Source: QGON01 sp963691905 (GTDB taxonomy: Bacteria > Pseudomonadota > Gammaproteobacteria > Chromatiales > Chromatiaceae). Taken from it: DNA of 64,000 nucleotides. How positions within the stretch are numbered: position 1 is the first letter of the stretch; every line of letters begins with the position of its first letter. The position numbers and the translations under genes are program-made. This document shows positions 24,145-32,517 of this stretch, piece after piece. The notes below the pieces were generated by a model. It worked only from the letters and a program-made list of their open reading frames with translations. It did no database searches and had not been told where the DNA came from. Location of the stretch: NCBI GenBank assembly GCA_963691905.1, contig OY829891.1, positions 1 to 64,000 on the forward strand. The letters are read 5' to 3'.

Positions 24145-26862
24145 ATGCATCCGCAAGGTGTAGCTGCTTTTCCCCACTACTATGTGGGAGTCAACTCTCT
24201 GACCGAACTGGCCACTAAAGGTGACCGGGTCTGCGTCCTCAATATCACTGGCGGCGAGAGCCGTACCGTAACCCCGGTGAGCCACGTCTATTCGGGTGGC
24301 AATATCGTCTGTGGCACCGCGCCCGGGCGTTCCGGTTCCAAGATGAAGACCTCTACCGGTGATATTCCGGTCTATGACAATGTGGCCGAGGCGGTGGATG
24401 ACGGCCAGGAATTCAACGTGGTAGTAGTCTACCTGCCACCCTCAGGCGTACGTGACGGCGTACTCGAAGCGGTGCGGGTCAACCCCAATCTGACGAAGAT
24501 CGTCATACTTACCGAGAAGGTGCCGGTACGTGACGCCCGCATCATCCGCGCCATCGGTCAAATGCACGGCATCGATATCTTCGGCGGCAATTGCCTGGGT
24601 CTGGCTGACGCCCACAATCATGTTCGTATCGGCGGCGCCTTGGGTGGCAGCGCACCGGAGGAGTCACTACTCCCCGGATCTGTTGCCATCTACTCCAACT
24701 CCGGCAACTTCACCACCACTATTGCGGTCTACCTGGCGACCGGTGGGTGGGGCACTACGGTCTCCTTCTCATCCGGTAAGGATGTCTATATCCACTACGC
24801 CGCACAGGAGTGGACCCACGCATTCCACAACGATGATCGTTCCAAGTCTGCGGTGATGTATATCGAGCCGGGTGGCTACTACGAGCATGATCTCGAATTC
24901 GACAAGCCGGTGGTTGCCTGTATCGTGGGCCGCTGGAAGGCGAAGCTGACCAAGGCATGCGGACATGCCGGAGCCATCGCCGGGGCCGGCGATAACGCAC
25001 TGGCCAAAGAAGAATGGTTCATGGAGAAGTTTGGCGTGGACGCCATCTTCACCCCGGAAAATCCGGTCTGCTCCGAGAAGGGCGCCGTGGTGGTCAACAT
25101 ATCCCATATCCCGGAAGCCATGACCGCCGTGATGGCGAAACGGGGCGCCAAGCCCGATTTCGACTCGGTGGGCGATCTCTCCCTCAAGTGCTGGTTCAGC
25201 AACAATCAGGGTATTGAACTGCCGGATAATCTGAATCCGCCGGTCGTAGAGGCTATGGCCCCCTACAATGCACAGATTAGTGGGTTGGGCGAGCAAGTGG
25301 GCACGGTCATGCCGCGCCAGACCATGAAGGATGCCTCTGGCGCCTCCATGATGGACCCCAAGACTCAGGTGACCAAGATCCACGGCACCAGCGTACTGGA
25401 GGCATCCACCCACTCCTTCGAGGAGAATCTGGTACAGAGTCTGATTCGCGAGTACCCGGATGAGAATGGTACGGCTTTGGCCAACATCGCCCTGAATACC
25501 TTCGTCAACCAGAGCGGCAAGGTGGGGCTGGCCGCTGCTGACGCATCCCGTGAGGCTGGCAACAGTCCCAATACTGCACTCTCTGCGGCAGTCGCCATGG
25601 TGGGACCGAAGCTGGTAGAGCAGGCGCGCACTGTCACCAGTGCGCTGGTAGAGTTGTTCAAGAAGAGTGGTCTGGAGGATCCGTCAGACGTGGGATTCGA
25701 TTTCAGTGCCCAACTGGAAGCCGCTGACGCCAGTGTATTCCTCACCGACTACTCGGGTCGCTGCAACGTTGCCATGTTGGAGGCGATCGAGGCCCGCGGC
25801 GCCAAATCAGTATTCATCGACTTCCTCAAGGCCCTGGAACAGAAGGGTGGCGGCAAGCTGAGCTGCAGCGTGCTGGTCGCTGCCATCACCACCCATCTGG
25901 CCTGGAAGGCGCTGATGCGCAAGCGTCTATCGGTTACCACCGTCAGTAACATGCCCTGGCACTTCCGGGTATTCAGCACCCTGATCGGCTCAGCCGCAAG
26001 TGCAGAGAACCAGGAGAGGCACAGCTTCTGCGGCGTAGCCAACAAAGCGCTTATGAGCAGCTGGAGCTTTACCGAGACCGCCCATCTGGCATTGCTCGGT
26101 AATCGCCCGGATATAGAGGCGCTCCACGCCTTCTCCGTACTGCTTGGTCTGATCATCACCAACGGCCCTGGCACCATCTCCGCCCAGGGGGCAAAGGGTG
26201 CGGTCAGCGCCGATGGCCCCGAGGCACCGGAACGAGTTCAGGTCAACAAGGGCTATATTGGCTTTCTGACTCACACAGGTTACGCCCACGGTGGCAATGG
26301 TTTCGAGGCTATCGCCTTCCTGCTGGACCGCTTCCGCGATTCCAGTCTGAGCAGTCCCGGCGACTCTGACCACGACATGGATCTGGCCGCCATGGCCACC
26401 GACTACGCCAAGGAGTACAAGGCGTATAAGACCAAGGCCAAGGCGGTAGGCAATCTCTCCTACGCCAAAATTCCCTGCGTGAACCACCCTGTCTTCAAGG
26501 GCGAAGATGTCAACTACGATCCCCGCGAGGTGTTCGTCAACGAGCTGTTCAAAAAACGCGGCAGCTATAACATCTTCCACGAGTTCTACCATGAGCTGGT
26601 CAACGCGCTATTCAAGACCGGCGTGAGCCGCAACGTTTACTGCGTCAACGTGGATGCCGTGATCGCAGTGATTCTGCTGAAGATGCTGTGGCAGCCTTAC
26701 GCGAATGGGGAGATCAGCGATTCGACCATGGAATCGGCTGCCTTCACCACTTTCCTGTTTGGTCGTATGATCGGTTCTGCAGCAGAGATTGATGACCACA
26801 CCAATCGTGGGCGGAATATGGACACACGGACACCAGCATCCCGCTGCTCCTACGTATCGTAG
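24145..26862 (+). CDS. aclA: ATP-citrate lyase large subunit (type II-like, 905 residues)
   Basis: This subunit joins a succinyl-CoA synthetase alpha-like part (about residues 1-600) to a citrate synthase-like part (about 640-905). The phosphohistidine is His274 in KACGHAGAIAG, and the CoA-ligase region has YSNSGNFTTT. The C-terminus ends in IDDHTNRGRN, typical for the family. At 905 residues it is far longer than the ~610-residue AclA of green sulfur bacteria, with an extra middle region (about 330-620). Large variants of this kind are described as type II ATP-citrate lyase in Magnetococcus and tubeworm symbionts. A helical linker rich in Ala/Ser/Val may bridge the two parts. Confidence 0.9.
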   Translation: MHPQGVAAFPHYYVGVNSLTELATKGDRVCVLNITGGESRTVTPVSHVYSGGNIVCGTAPGRSGSKMKTSTGDIPVYDNVAEAVDDGQEFNVVVVYLPPSGVRDGVLEAVRVNPNLTKIVILTEKVPVRDARIIRAIGQMHGIDIFGGNCLGLADAHNHVRIGGALGGSAPEESLLPGSVAIYSNSGNFTTTIAVYLATGGWGTTVSFSSGKDVYIHYAAQEWTHAFHNDDRSKSAVMYIEPGGYYEHDLEFDKPVVACIVGRWKAKLTKACGHAGAIAGAGDNALAKEEWFMEKFGVDAIFTPENPVCSEKGAVVVNISHIPEAMTAVMAKRGAKPDFDSVGDLSLKCWFSNNQGIELPDNLNPPVVEAMAPYNAQISGLGEQVGTVMPRQTMKDASGASMMDPKTQVTKIHGTSVLEASTHSFEENLVQSLIREYPDENGTALANIALNTFVNQSGKVGLAAADASREAGNSPNTALSAAVAMVGPKLVEQARTVTSALVELFKKSGLEDPSDVGFDFSAQLEAADASVFLTDYSGRCNVAMLEAIEARGAKSVFIDFLKALEQKGGGKLSCSVLVAAITTHLAWKALMRKRLSVTTVSNMPWHFRVFSTLIGSAASAENQERHSFCGVANKALMSSWSFTETAHLALLGNRPDIEALHAFSVLLGLIITNGPGTISAQGAKGAVSADGPEAPERVQVNKGYIGFLTHTGYAHGGNGFEAIAFLLDRFRDSSLSSPGDSDHDMDLAAMATDYAKEYKAYKTKAKAVGNLSYAKIPCVNHPVFKGEDVNYDPREVFVNELFKKRGSYNIFHEFYHELVNALFKTGVSRNVYCVNVDAVIAVILLKMLWQPYANGEISDSTMESAAFTTFLFGRMIGSAAEIDDHTNRGRNMDTRTPASRCSYVS

Positions 26863-26886
26863 CTAACAGTTTGACAAAACGGTTCA

Positions 26887-26920
26887 ACCTGGACCCTGCA
26901 AGCAGTTGCAGGATCCAGGT
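26887..26920 (+). terminator. Hairpin between aclA and icd
   Basis: The arms 26887-26901 and 26906-26920 pair with one mismatch around a GCAG loop. Only weak T content follows. It lies 22 bases before the icd start and could modulate read-through or stabilise acl mRNA. Confidence 0.5.
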
Positions 26921-26942
26921 GCAAATTTACTGAGGAAGAAAC

Positions 26943-29174
26943 ATGACAGAACAGACATCAACGATTGTTTGGACAAAAACAGATGAAGCACCCGCGCTGG
27001 CGACCTACTCTTTTCTGCCTATCGTCAAAGCATTCACAGCAGGGACCGGCATCAATGTCGAAACGAGAGATATCTCTCTCGCAGGCAGAATCATCGCGAA
27101 CTTTCCCGATAATCTGAGCGACGACCAAAAACAATCTGATGATCTGGCCATATTGGGTGATCTGGCGAAGAAACCGGAAGCCAATATCATCAAACTGCCT
27201 AATATCAGCGCCTCGATCCCACAGCTGAAGGCCGCGCTCAAGGAGCTTCAGGAGTTGGGTTATGACCTCCCTGATTATCCCGAGAATCCGAAAGACGATG
27301 CAGAGAAGGAGATCAAGACCCGATACGCCAAGGTCTTGGGCAGCGCCGTCAACCCTGTTTTACGCGAAGGCAACTCCGACCGCCGGGCGCCGGGCGCGGT
27401 AAAGAATTATGCGAAGCAGAACCCGCACTCCATGGGCGCCTGGAGTTCGGACTCGAAATCCCATGTCGCCACCATGAGCAGTGGGGATTTCTGTGCCAAC
27501 GAGAAATCCGTGACCATAACCGAGGCAACCGATGCAAAAATCGAGTTTGTCGCTAAAGACGGAAGCACCACCGTTCTGAAGGAGAGCGTACCGCTGGAAG
27601 CTGGTGAGGTGGTTGACGCAACTTTCATGAGCAAAAATGCCCTGACCAAATTTCTCGGGGAGCAGGTGGAAGACGCCAAACAGCAGGGCATACTCTTCTC
27701 GTTGCATATGAAAGCGACCATGATGAAGGTTTCAGACCCTGTTATTTTTGGTCACTGCGTAAAGGTCTTCTATAAAGATGTTATAGATAAACATGCGGAT
27801 GTCATTGCCGACCTCGGCGTTAATTTCAACAATGGTCTGGGCGACCTTTACGCCAAGATCGAGAGCCTGCCGGCAGACAAAAAGTCCGAGATCGAAGCGG
27901 ATATCCAGGCGCTCTACGCTGAGCGCCCCTCGCTTGCAATGGTGAACTCCGACAAGGGCATCACCAATCTGCATGTACCCAGCGATGTGATCATCGACGC
28001 CTCCATGCCCGCCGCGATTCGCACCTCTGGCCGGATGTGGAACGCTGATGATGAATTGCAAGATACCAAGTTCGTTATCCCCGACCACAGTTACGCCCCC
28101 CTCTACCAGGCCACCATCGAGAACTGTATCGCCAATGGGGCGCTGGATCCGACCACCATGGGCACAGTCCCCAATGTAGGGTTGATGGCGAAAAAAGCGG
28201 AGGAGTATGGCTCTCACCCCACCACCTTTGAGGCGCCTGGCGATGGCGTCATCCGCATCCTGGCTGCCGATGGAAGCACTATCCATGAGCATGATGTCGA
28301 AGAGGGTGATATCTGGCGCATGGTGGCGGTAAAAGACGCCCCGATCCAGGACTGGGTGAAACTGGCCGTAACCCGCGCCAAAGCTACCGGTTGGCCCGCT
28401 GTTTTCTGGTTGGATGAAGACCGGGCGCACACCGTTGAGCTGAAGAAGAAAGTAGATAAATATCTGCAGGATCACGACACCGCGGGTCTGGATATTCGCA
28501 TCATGGGCGTTTATGACGCGGCGAAACTCTCAGTTGAGCGCATGAGGGCAGGTGAAGACACCATCTCGGTAACCGGCAACGTATTGCGTGATTACAACAC
28601 TGATCTCTACCCGATCCTCGAAGTGGGCACCAGCGCAAAGATGCTCTCCATCGTGCCGCTGATGAATGGCGGCGGACTGTTCGAGACAGGCGCGGGTGGA
28701 TCTGCGCCAAAGCATGTTCAGCAGATTCGGCAAGAGGGGCACCTGCGGTGGGATTCCCTGGGTGAGTTTCTTGCGCTTGCCGCATCGATGGAACATCTGA
28801 GTATTGCATTCAGCAATGACAAGGCAAAAGTGTTGGCGGATACACTTGATCAAGCTACGGGCAAATTCCTGAATAACAACAAGTCACCCTCGCGTAAGGT
28901 CAATGAGCTGGATAACCGGGGAAGCCATTTCTATCTTGCCATGTACTGGGCGCAGGCACTGGCCGAACAGACCGCTGATACAGCGCTTCAGGCACGTTTT
29001 GCTCCACTGGCAAAGCAGCTTGAAGAGAATGAGGCAGCGATTTCTAAAGAGCTGATCGCGGCACAGGGCGAGCCAGTCGACATGGGCGCTTACTTTTCTC
29101 CGGATGCGGAAAAGACGCTAAAAGCCATGCGTCCCAGCGCAACCTTCAATGCTGCATTGGACACGCTTGGTTAA
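26943..29174 (+). CDS. icd: Monomeric NADP-dependent isocitrate dehydrogenase
   Basis: A 743-residue protein matching the ~740-residue monomeric isocitrate dehydrogenase family, unrelated in length to the dimeric ~415-residue type. Family landmarks include NSDKGITNLHVPSDVIIDAS, WNADDELQDTK, and FWLDEDRAHT. In the rTCA direction it reductively carboxylates 2-oxoglutarate to isocitrate with NADPH. It has a GAGGAAG ribosome site and is followed by a strong terminator, so it closes the acl-icd segment. PntAB, encoded downstream, could supply its NADPH. Confidence 0.95.
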   Translation: MTEQTSTIVWTKTDEAPALATYSFLPIVKAFTAGTGINVETRDISLAGRIIANFPDNLSDDQKQSDDLAILGDLAKKPEANIIKLPNISASIPQLKAALKELQELGYDLPDYPENPKDDAEKEIKTRYAKVLGSAVNPVLREGNSDRRAPGAVKNYAKQNPHSMGAWSSDSKSHVATMSSGDFCANEKSVTITEATDAKIEFVAKDGSTTVLKESVPLEAGEVVDATFMSKNALTKFLGEQVEDAKQQGILFSLHMKATMMKVSDPVIFGHCVKVFYKDVIDKHADVIADLGVNFNNGLGDLYAKIESLPADKKSEIEADIQALYAERPSLAMVNSDKGITNLHVPSDVIIDASMPAAIRTSGRMWNADDELQDTKFVIPDHSYAPLYQATIENCIANGALDPTTMGTVPNVGLMAKKAEEYGSHPTTFEAPGDGVIRILAADGSTIHEHDVEEGDIWRMVAVKDAPIQDWVKLAVTRAKATGWPAVFWLDEDRAHTVELKKKVDKYLQDHDTAGLDIRIMGVYDAAKLSVERMRAGEDTISVTGNVLRDYNTDLYPILEVGTSAKMLSIVPLMNGGGLFETGAGGSAPKHVQQIRQEGHLRWDSLGEFLALAASMEHLSIAFSNDKAKVLADTLDQATGKFLNNNKSPSRKVNELDNRGSHFYLAMYWAQALAEQTADTALQARFAPLAKQLEENEAAISKELIAAQGEPVDMGAYFSPDAEKTLKAMRPSATFNAALDTLG

Positions 29175-29183
29175 GGGAACCAT

Positions 29184-29215
29184 AGTGGGAGCACGGAGAC
29201 GCGCTCCCACTTTTT
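29184..29215 (+). terminator. Rho-independent terminator after icd
   Basis: A GTGGGAGC/GCTCCCAC stem (arms about 29184-29192 and 29203-29211) with a 10-base loop is followed by TTTTT. It lies 10 bases after the icd stop codon, and ends that transcript. Confidence 0.85.
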
Positions 29216-29263
29216 ACCAGTTTGGTGTTGTGGTCGGGTGCAATGATCCTTTGGAGATAGCAT

Positions 29264-29800
29264 ATGGTCGATATCGATAATCAAATGGTTGAGTTAATTA
29301 AAGAGTCCATCAAGCTGGAGATAAGCGGCAAGGGTTTTTATGAGCGTGCAGCCATTGTGACCGAAGATGAGCTTGGAAAAACCATGTTCAAACGGCTTGC
29401 CGTAGAGGAGGATGGCCACCTCGCAGTTTTGGAAAAGATATTCACTTCCATTACGGGTGGAGAGGATTGGCGGGACATCTCCGACAGGGAGATGCAGAAA
29501 AAAGGGCCAGCATCGGTTGTCGACCAGTTGGAAGCGGCGATTGCCAAGCGGGGAAAGGACAACAAGAATGCCAACGGTGCTGCCGCACTCAAGGTAGCGA
29601 TGGAGATGGAGAGAAAAGCGATCCGTTTTTTTGAAGAGCTGCTCAAAAAGGCGACAAATCCAAAGGTGCGTGAGTTGGCGGAGTCCCTCGCCGATGAGGA
29701 GAGATTTCACTATGATCTGCTCCAGTCTCAGCACGATAGCGTGTTGAACATGGGGTATTGGATCGACTCCACCGATATTAGAATGGATAGCAAATTTTGA
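29264..29800 (+). CDS. Ferritin-like di-iron protein (rubrerythrin-type domain)
   Basis: A 178-residue four-helix protein with paired iron-ligand motifs: a Glu in EISGKGFYERAA, EEDGHL, then EMERKAIRFFEE and EERFHYD. No rubredoxin-type Cys cluster is present, so it is an erythrin-like domain alone. The family binds a di-iron site and reduces peroxide or stores iron. Next to oxygen-sensitive KOR and Hdr enzymes it may protect against oxygen species. A similar protein follows 126 bases downstream. Confidence 0.85.
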   Translation: MVDIDNQMVELIKESIKLEISGKGFYERAAIVTEDELGKTMFKRLAVEEDGHLAVLEKIFTSITGGEDWRDISDREMQKKGPASVVDQLEAAIAKRGKDNKNANGAAALKVAMEMERKAIRFFEELLKKATNPKVRELAESLADEERFHYDLLQSQHDSVLNMGYWIDSTDIRMDSKF

Positions 29801-29925
29801 CCTGGATACCCGTCAACTGTAGCCGTTGAGTCCCCCTCCTCCACCCCGTCACTCCTCTGAAAAAGAGCTGAAGGGGTTCTGCCAGAGAGCGGGACCTAAC
29901 GATTACAAAATGAGAGACAGAGATC

Positions 29926-30414
29926 ATGAGCTTCGAATTTAATGCCGATGAAGTCTTCGAGATGGCCGAGCAGATCGAGAGAAACGGGGCGGAGTTTTAC
30001 CGCAAGGCTGCCGGGACCGTTATCGGCGACCCAGCAGGCAGAGACTTCCTCATCGAGCTTGCCCGGATGGAAGAGGAGCATGAGGATGTCTTTTCGGACA
30101 TACGGAAATCCCTGACGGATGAACAGCGGAAATCGACTCTTGCTGATCTTAATAACGAGGCTATCGGCTACCTGCGCTCACTTGCGGATACCCGGGTTTT
30201 TTTCCAGAAAGAGATAGATACATCCTCAATGGAGGAGATCCTGAAGGCAGCCATAATGACCGAGAAGGATTCGATCGCATTCTACCTGGGGATGAAGGAT
30301 ATGGTCCCGGAGAGAGGTGGCAAGGACAAAATCGACCAGATCATCCAAGAGGAGATGAGCCATATCCGTCTCCTGAGCCAAGAGCTCATCGCTCGCAGGA
30401 GTGGGCAACAATAA
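29926..30414 (+). CDS. Second ferritin-like di-iron protein
   Basis: A 162-residue ferritin-like protein with the same layout as its neighbour: AEQIERNGAEFYRKAA, EEEHEDVF, MTEKDSIAFYLG and EEMSHIRLL. It likely arose with its neighbour by duplication, although the sequences have diverged a good deal. A di-iron peroxidase or iron-handling role is likely; the exact reaction is not known. Confidence 0.85.
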   Translation: MSFEFNADEVFEMAEQIERNGAEFYRKAAGTVIGDPAGRDFLIELARMEEEHEDVFSDIRKSLTDEQRKSTLADLNNEAIGYLRSLADTRVFFQKEIDTSSMEEILKAAIMTEKDSIAFYLGMKDMVPERGGKDKIDQIIQEEMSHIRLLSQELIARRSGQQ

Positions 30415-30686
30415 TCGACCAGGAGTGCAGTTCTCCGGGTAGAGTGTGGAGCATGCTCAGAGAGACGGTATACATCTCCCCCATTGCTGTCGTTGCATCT
30501 ACTGACAGCAAGACAAGCCTCGGATCAATATTCCGCGGTCCTCCGAAATTCTGTGTATAGCAGGTCATACCCTTCTTCGCTTCTAGACATCATGTATTGA
30601 CCTGCCCAACCTCAAGCGACGTGGGTTAAGCTGAGGTTGGAACAAAATACCCCGTGGCTCAGAGCCACAATTGAGGAAGACAGGTC

Positions 30687-30965
30687 ATGAATGAAAATGA
30701 ACGCAGGCAGCCGAAGTGGGGGTGGCTGGAGAATCCCGATTACACATTCGAGCTGCATAGCACCGAGCGGAGGGCATTTTACGAGTGGCAGGTGGCCGAC
30801 AAGGAGTGGTCGAAGGCCACCTGCGGCTTGGATGCCAAGGGCAGAAAGCTAAAGCAGTCGAAGAAAAACAAAAAGGTGCAAAAGGCATTGAATAAACGCA
30901 TGAATAAGGCGGCTAAGGCGTATGAAATAGCCAGAAGCAGGCTGCATGACGCCTGGTCTGCCTGA
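30687..30965 (+). CDS. Small basic protein of unknown function
   Basis: A 92-residue Lys/Arg-rich, Trp-containing protein (start KWGWLENPDY) that I do not recognise. The second half is a helical Lys-rich stretch. A GAGGAAG ribosome site sits ahead of the ATG, which supports it as a real gene. It follows the ferritin-like pair after 272 bases. Confidence 0.6.
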   Translation: MNENERRQPKWGWLENPDYTFELHSTERRAFYEWQVADKEWSKATCGLDAKGRKLKQSKKNKKVQKALNKRMNKAAKAYEIARSRLHDAWSA

Positions 30966-31278
30966 ATCCTTTGAGGGATGTCTGCCAACCCCTGGTTTCT
31001 GGAGAAAAAGGCGCTACCCTATCGATTGTAAAGATGGAACAGCACCTTTTTGCGGCCCTTTTTTTAACTTGGTTATGTACCAAAAGCCTGTTCCACGGGG
31101 TGATTTGTCTAACTGCAAAGCACGCTAACTCACTGTTTTTAAAGGCACTCGCCAATCGACGTTGTGACGATCAGCTTTAGTTTGCGCGCTTCGCGTACTT
31201 TGCGGTTACCAAAAGTCACCCATACGGAACAAGGCGTTGTGGAGCAGTAGGCTTATGCAGAGCCATTTTTTTTAATGC
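30966..31278. other. Intergenic stretch, no gene supported
   Basis: This 313-base gap separates convergent genes. Short open frames here lack ribosome sites and differ between frames, and I see no clear terminator. Confidence 0.35.
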
Positions 31279-31830
31279 TCAGTAGCGCCCATGCTGGTGG
31301 TTGATATAATTACTCATTTCCACGTACTGCATGTTCATGCGCTTCGTGATCTCGTGTACCTCGCGGGCAATGGCGCGCATCAATTTGTAAACTATTTGCG
31401 GGTGCTTATCCAACAGGTTTTCAAGGTGTTTTCTCTTGATTTGGAGGACATCCGTGGTTTCGTCCGCCTGTAGTGTGGCGCTGTGTTCCGAGCCGTCTAG
31501 AAATCCCATTTCGCCGGCCATCTCCCCCTCTCGGATACACGCCAAGGTGACATGACCCCCACCCCCAGTCACCCTATTTACCTGCATGCGTCCCTTGATT
31601 AACACGTAAAGGGAATCGTCTTTTTTTCCCTGTTTAATCAGGATTTGGCCTTTTTTCAGGGTAACAACGGTAGCAATTCCCGCCAGACGAGCACATTCCC
31701 CGTCATCCAGTTCACTTACGAAGGGTAGCTTGCAAATCGCATCCATATATTTTTCTATGTTTCTTGCTCTTTTTTTCGTTCCCTTTATTGTTTCGGCTTG
31801 CGTTTCTTTCTGACTGCTTTTTTCTGCCAT
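31279..31830 (-). CDS. Cyclic nucleotide-binding domain protein without DNA-binding domain
   Basis: A 183-residue protein. After a Lys-rich N-terminus, a cNMP-binding beta-barrel occupies about residues 35-150 (KKGQILIKQGKKDDSLYVL; the phosphate cassette region GEMAGEMGFLDGSEHSAT). It ends in a short helical tail and has no helix-turn-helix, so it is not a Crp-type regulator. The cassette lacks the usual Arg (HSAT in place of RSA), so nucleotide binding may be altered. It is probably a regulatory subunit acting by protein contact. Confidence 0.8.
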   Translation of the reverse strand: MAEKSSQKETQAETIKGTKKRARNIEKYMDAICKLPFVSELDDGECARLAGIATVVTLKKGQILIKQGKKDDSLYVLIKGRMQVNRVTGGGGHVTLACIREGEMAGEMGFLDGSEHSATLQADETTDVLQIKRKHLENLLDKHPQIVYKLMRAIAREVHEITKRMNMQYVEMSNYINHQHGRY

Positions 31831-31883
31831 GATTTAACCCTCGTAGGCTCAGCTTTAAATATAGGTATCGATAAAACACCTGT

Positions 31884-32162
31884 CTATCCCAAAGGCGGCC
31901 TAGTGGCCGTCACTATCATGGCCACCCACTGTCCCGCACTGGGATCCTTGCCGTAGTTTCGTCCTTCAGTACCTATATCCGAATAGCACCAGCGGGTGTT
32001 TTTTCCCTTCCGCCAGTGAGGCTTGGTCAGGCCGGTGAAGGAGAACACCGCGTCAAACTCCTCCATCAGTTCCGGAAATTCCACACTGGTATCATAGTGG
32101 ATGTTTATTACAAAAGAGAGGACATAGTCGAGTTGCTCGTAGGGCAGACGGTAACTCGTCAC
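31884..32162 (-). pseudogene. Short gene or 5'-truncated remnant, unknown function
   Basis: The 92-codon frame from GTG at 32162 looks protein-like (for example FSFTGLTKPHWRKGKN), but I do not recognise it. The same frame continues coding-like upstream (YELGRLLFCV) for about 15 codons to an in-frame stop near 32214-32216, with no ATG. A run of eight T (32094-32101 region offset, at about 32194-32201) lies there, so a frameshift or loss of the 5' end is plausible. It may also be a small intact gene with the GTG start. Confidence 0.4.
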
Positions 32163-32517
32163 ACAGAAGAGCAGCCTGCCAAGCTCATATTCCTTTTTTT
32201 TGTTACGGTATTGTTACTGCAATGCCAGTATAATTGCCAAATTTCTAGTATGGGTATCTGTAGTGGAGCATGGATGGCCCCTTCTCGGGTGCGCTCATGC
32301 CATTTTTTCCCCTGTCAGCCTTGTCCAGTGCATTCGTGCATCGCTGCCGGGATTTTTTTTCAAGGGAAGGTTTGCGTGCTGCGTTCGGTTTCTTTATGGT
32401 ATTTCTGCGCAAACCGTAAGGGTGATACCTGAACAGGCTGACTTTAGCCGCATTGATGGTGGAACCTGCCCAGACCACCGACGATAATAAATTAACGAAT
32501 TCCTAAGGAGGAACCAA
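32163..32517. other. Leader region before aconitase
   Basis: This 355-base region should hold the promoter of the acn-pntAB transcript. It contains a TATAAT hexamer at about 32230 without a well-spaced -35 partner. A strong AAGGAGGAACC ribosome site ends it just before the aconitase ATG. Confidence 0.4.

Noticed and set aside
32211..32235. Possible sigma-70 promoter before aconitase
   Set aside because: TATAAT is present but the TTGTTA candidates are spaced 12 or 23 bases away, outside the usual 16-18.
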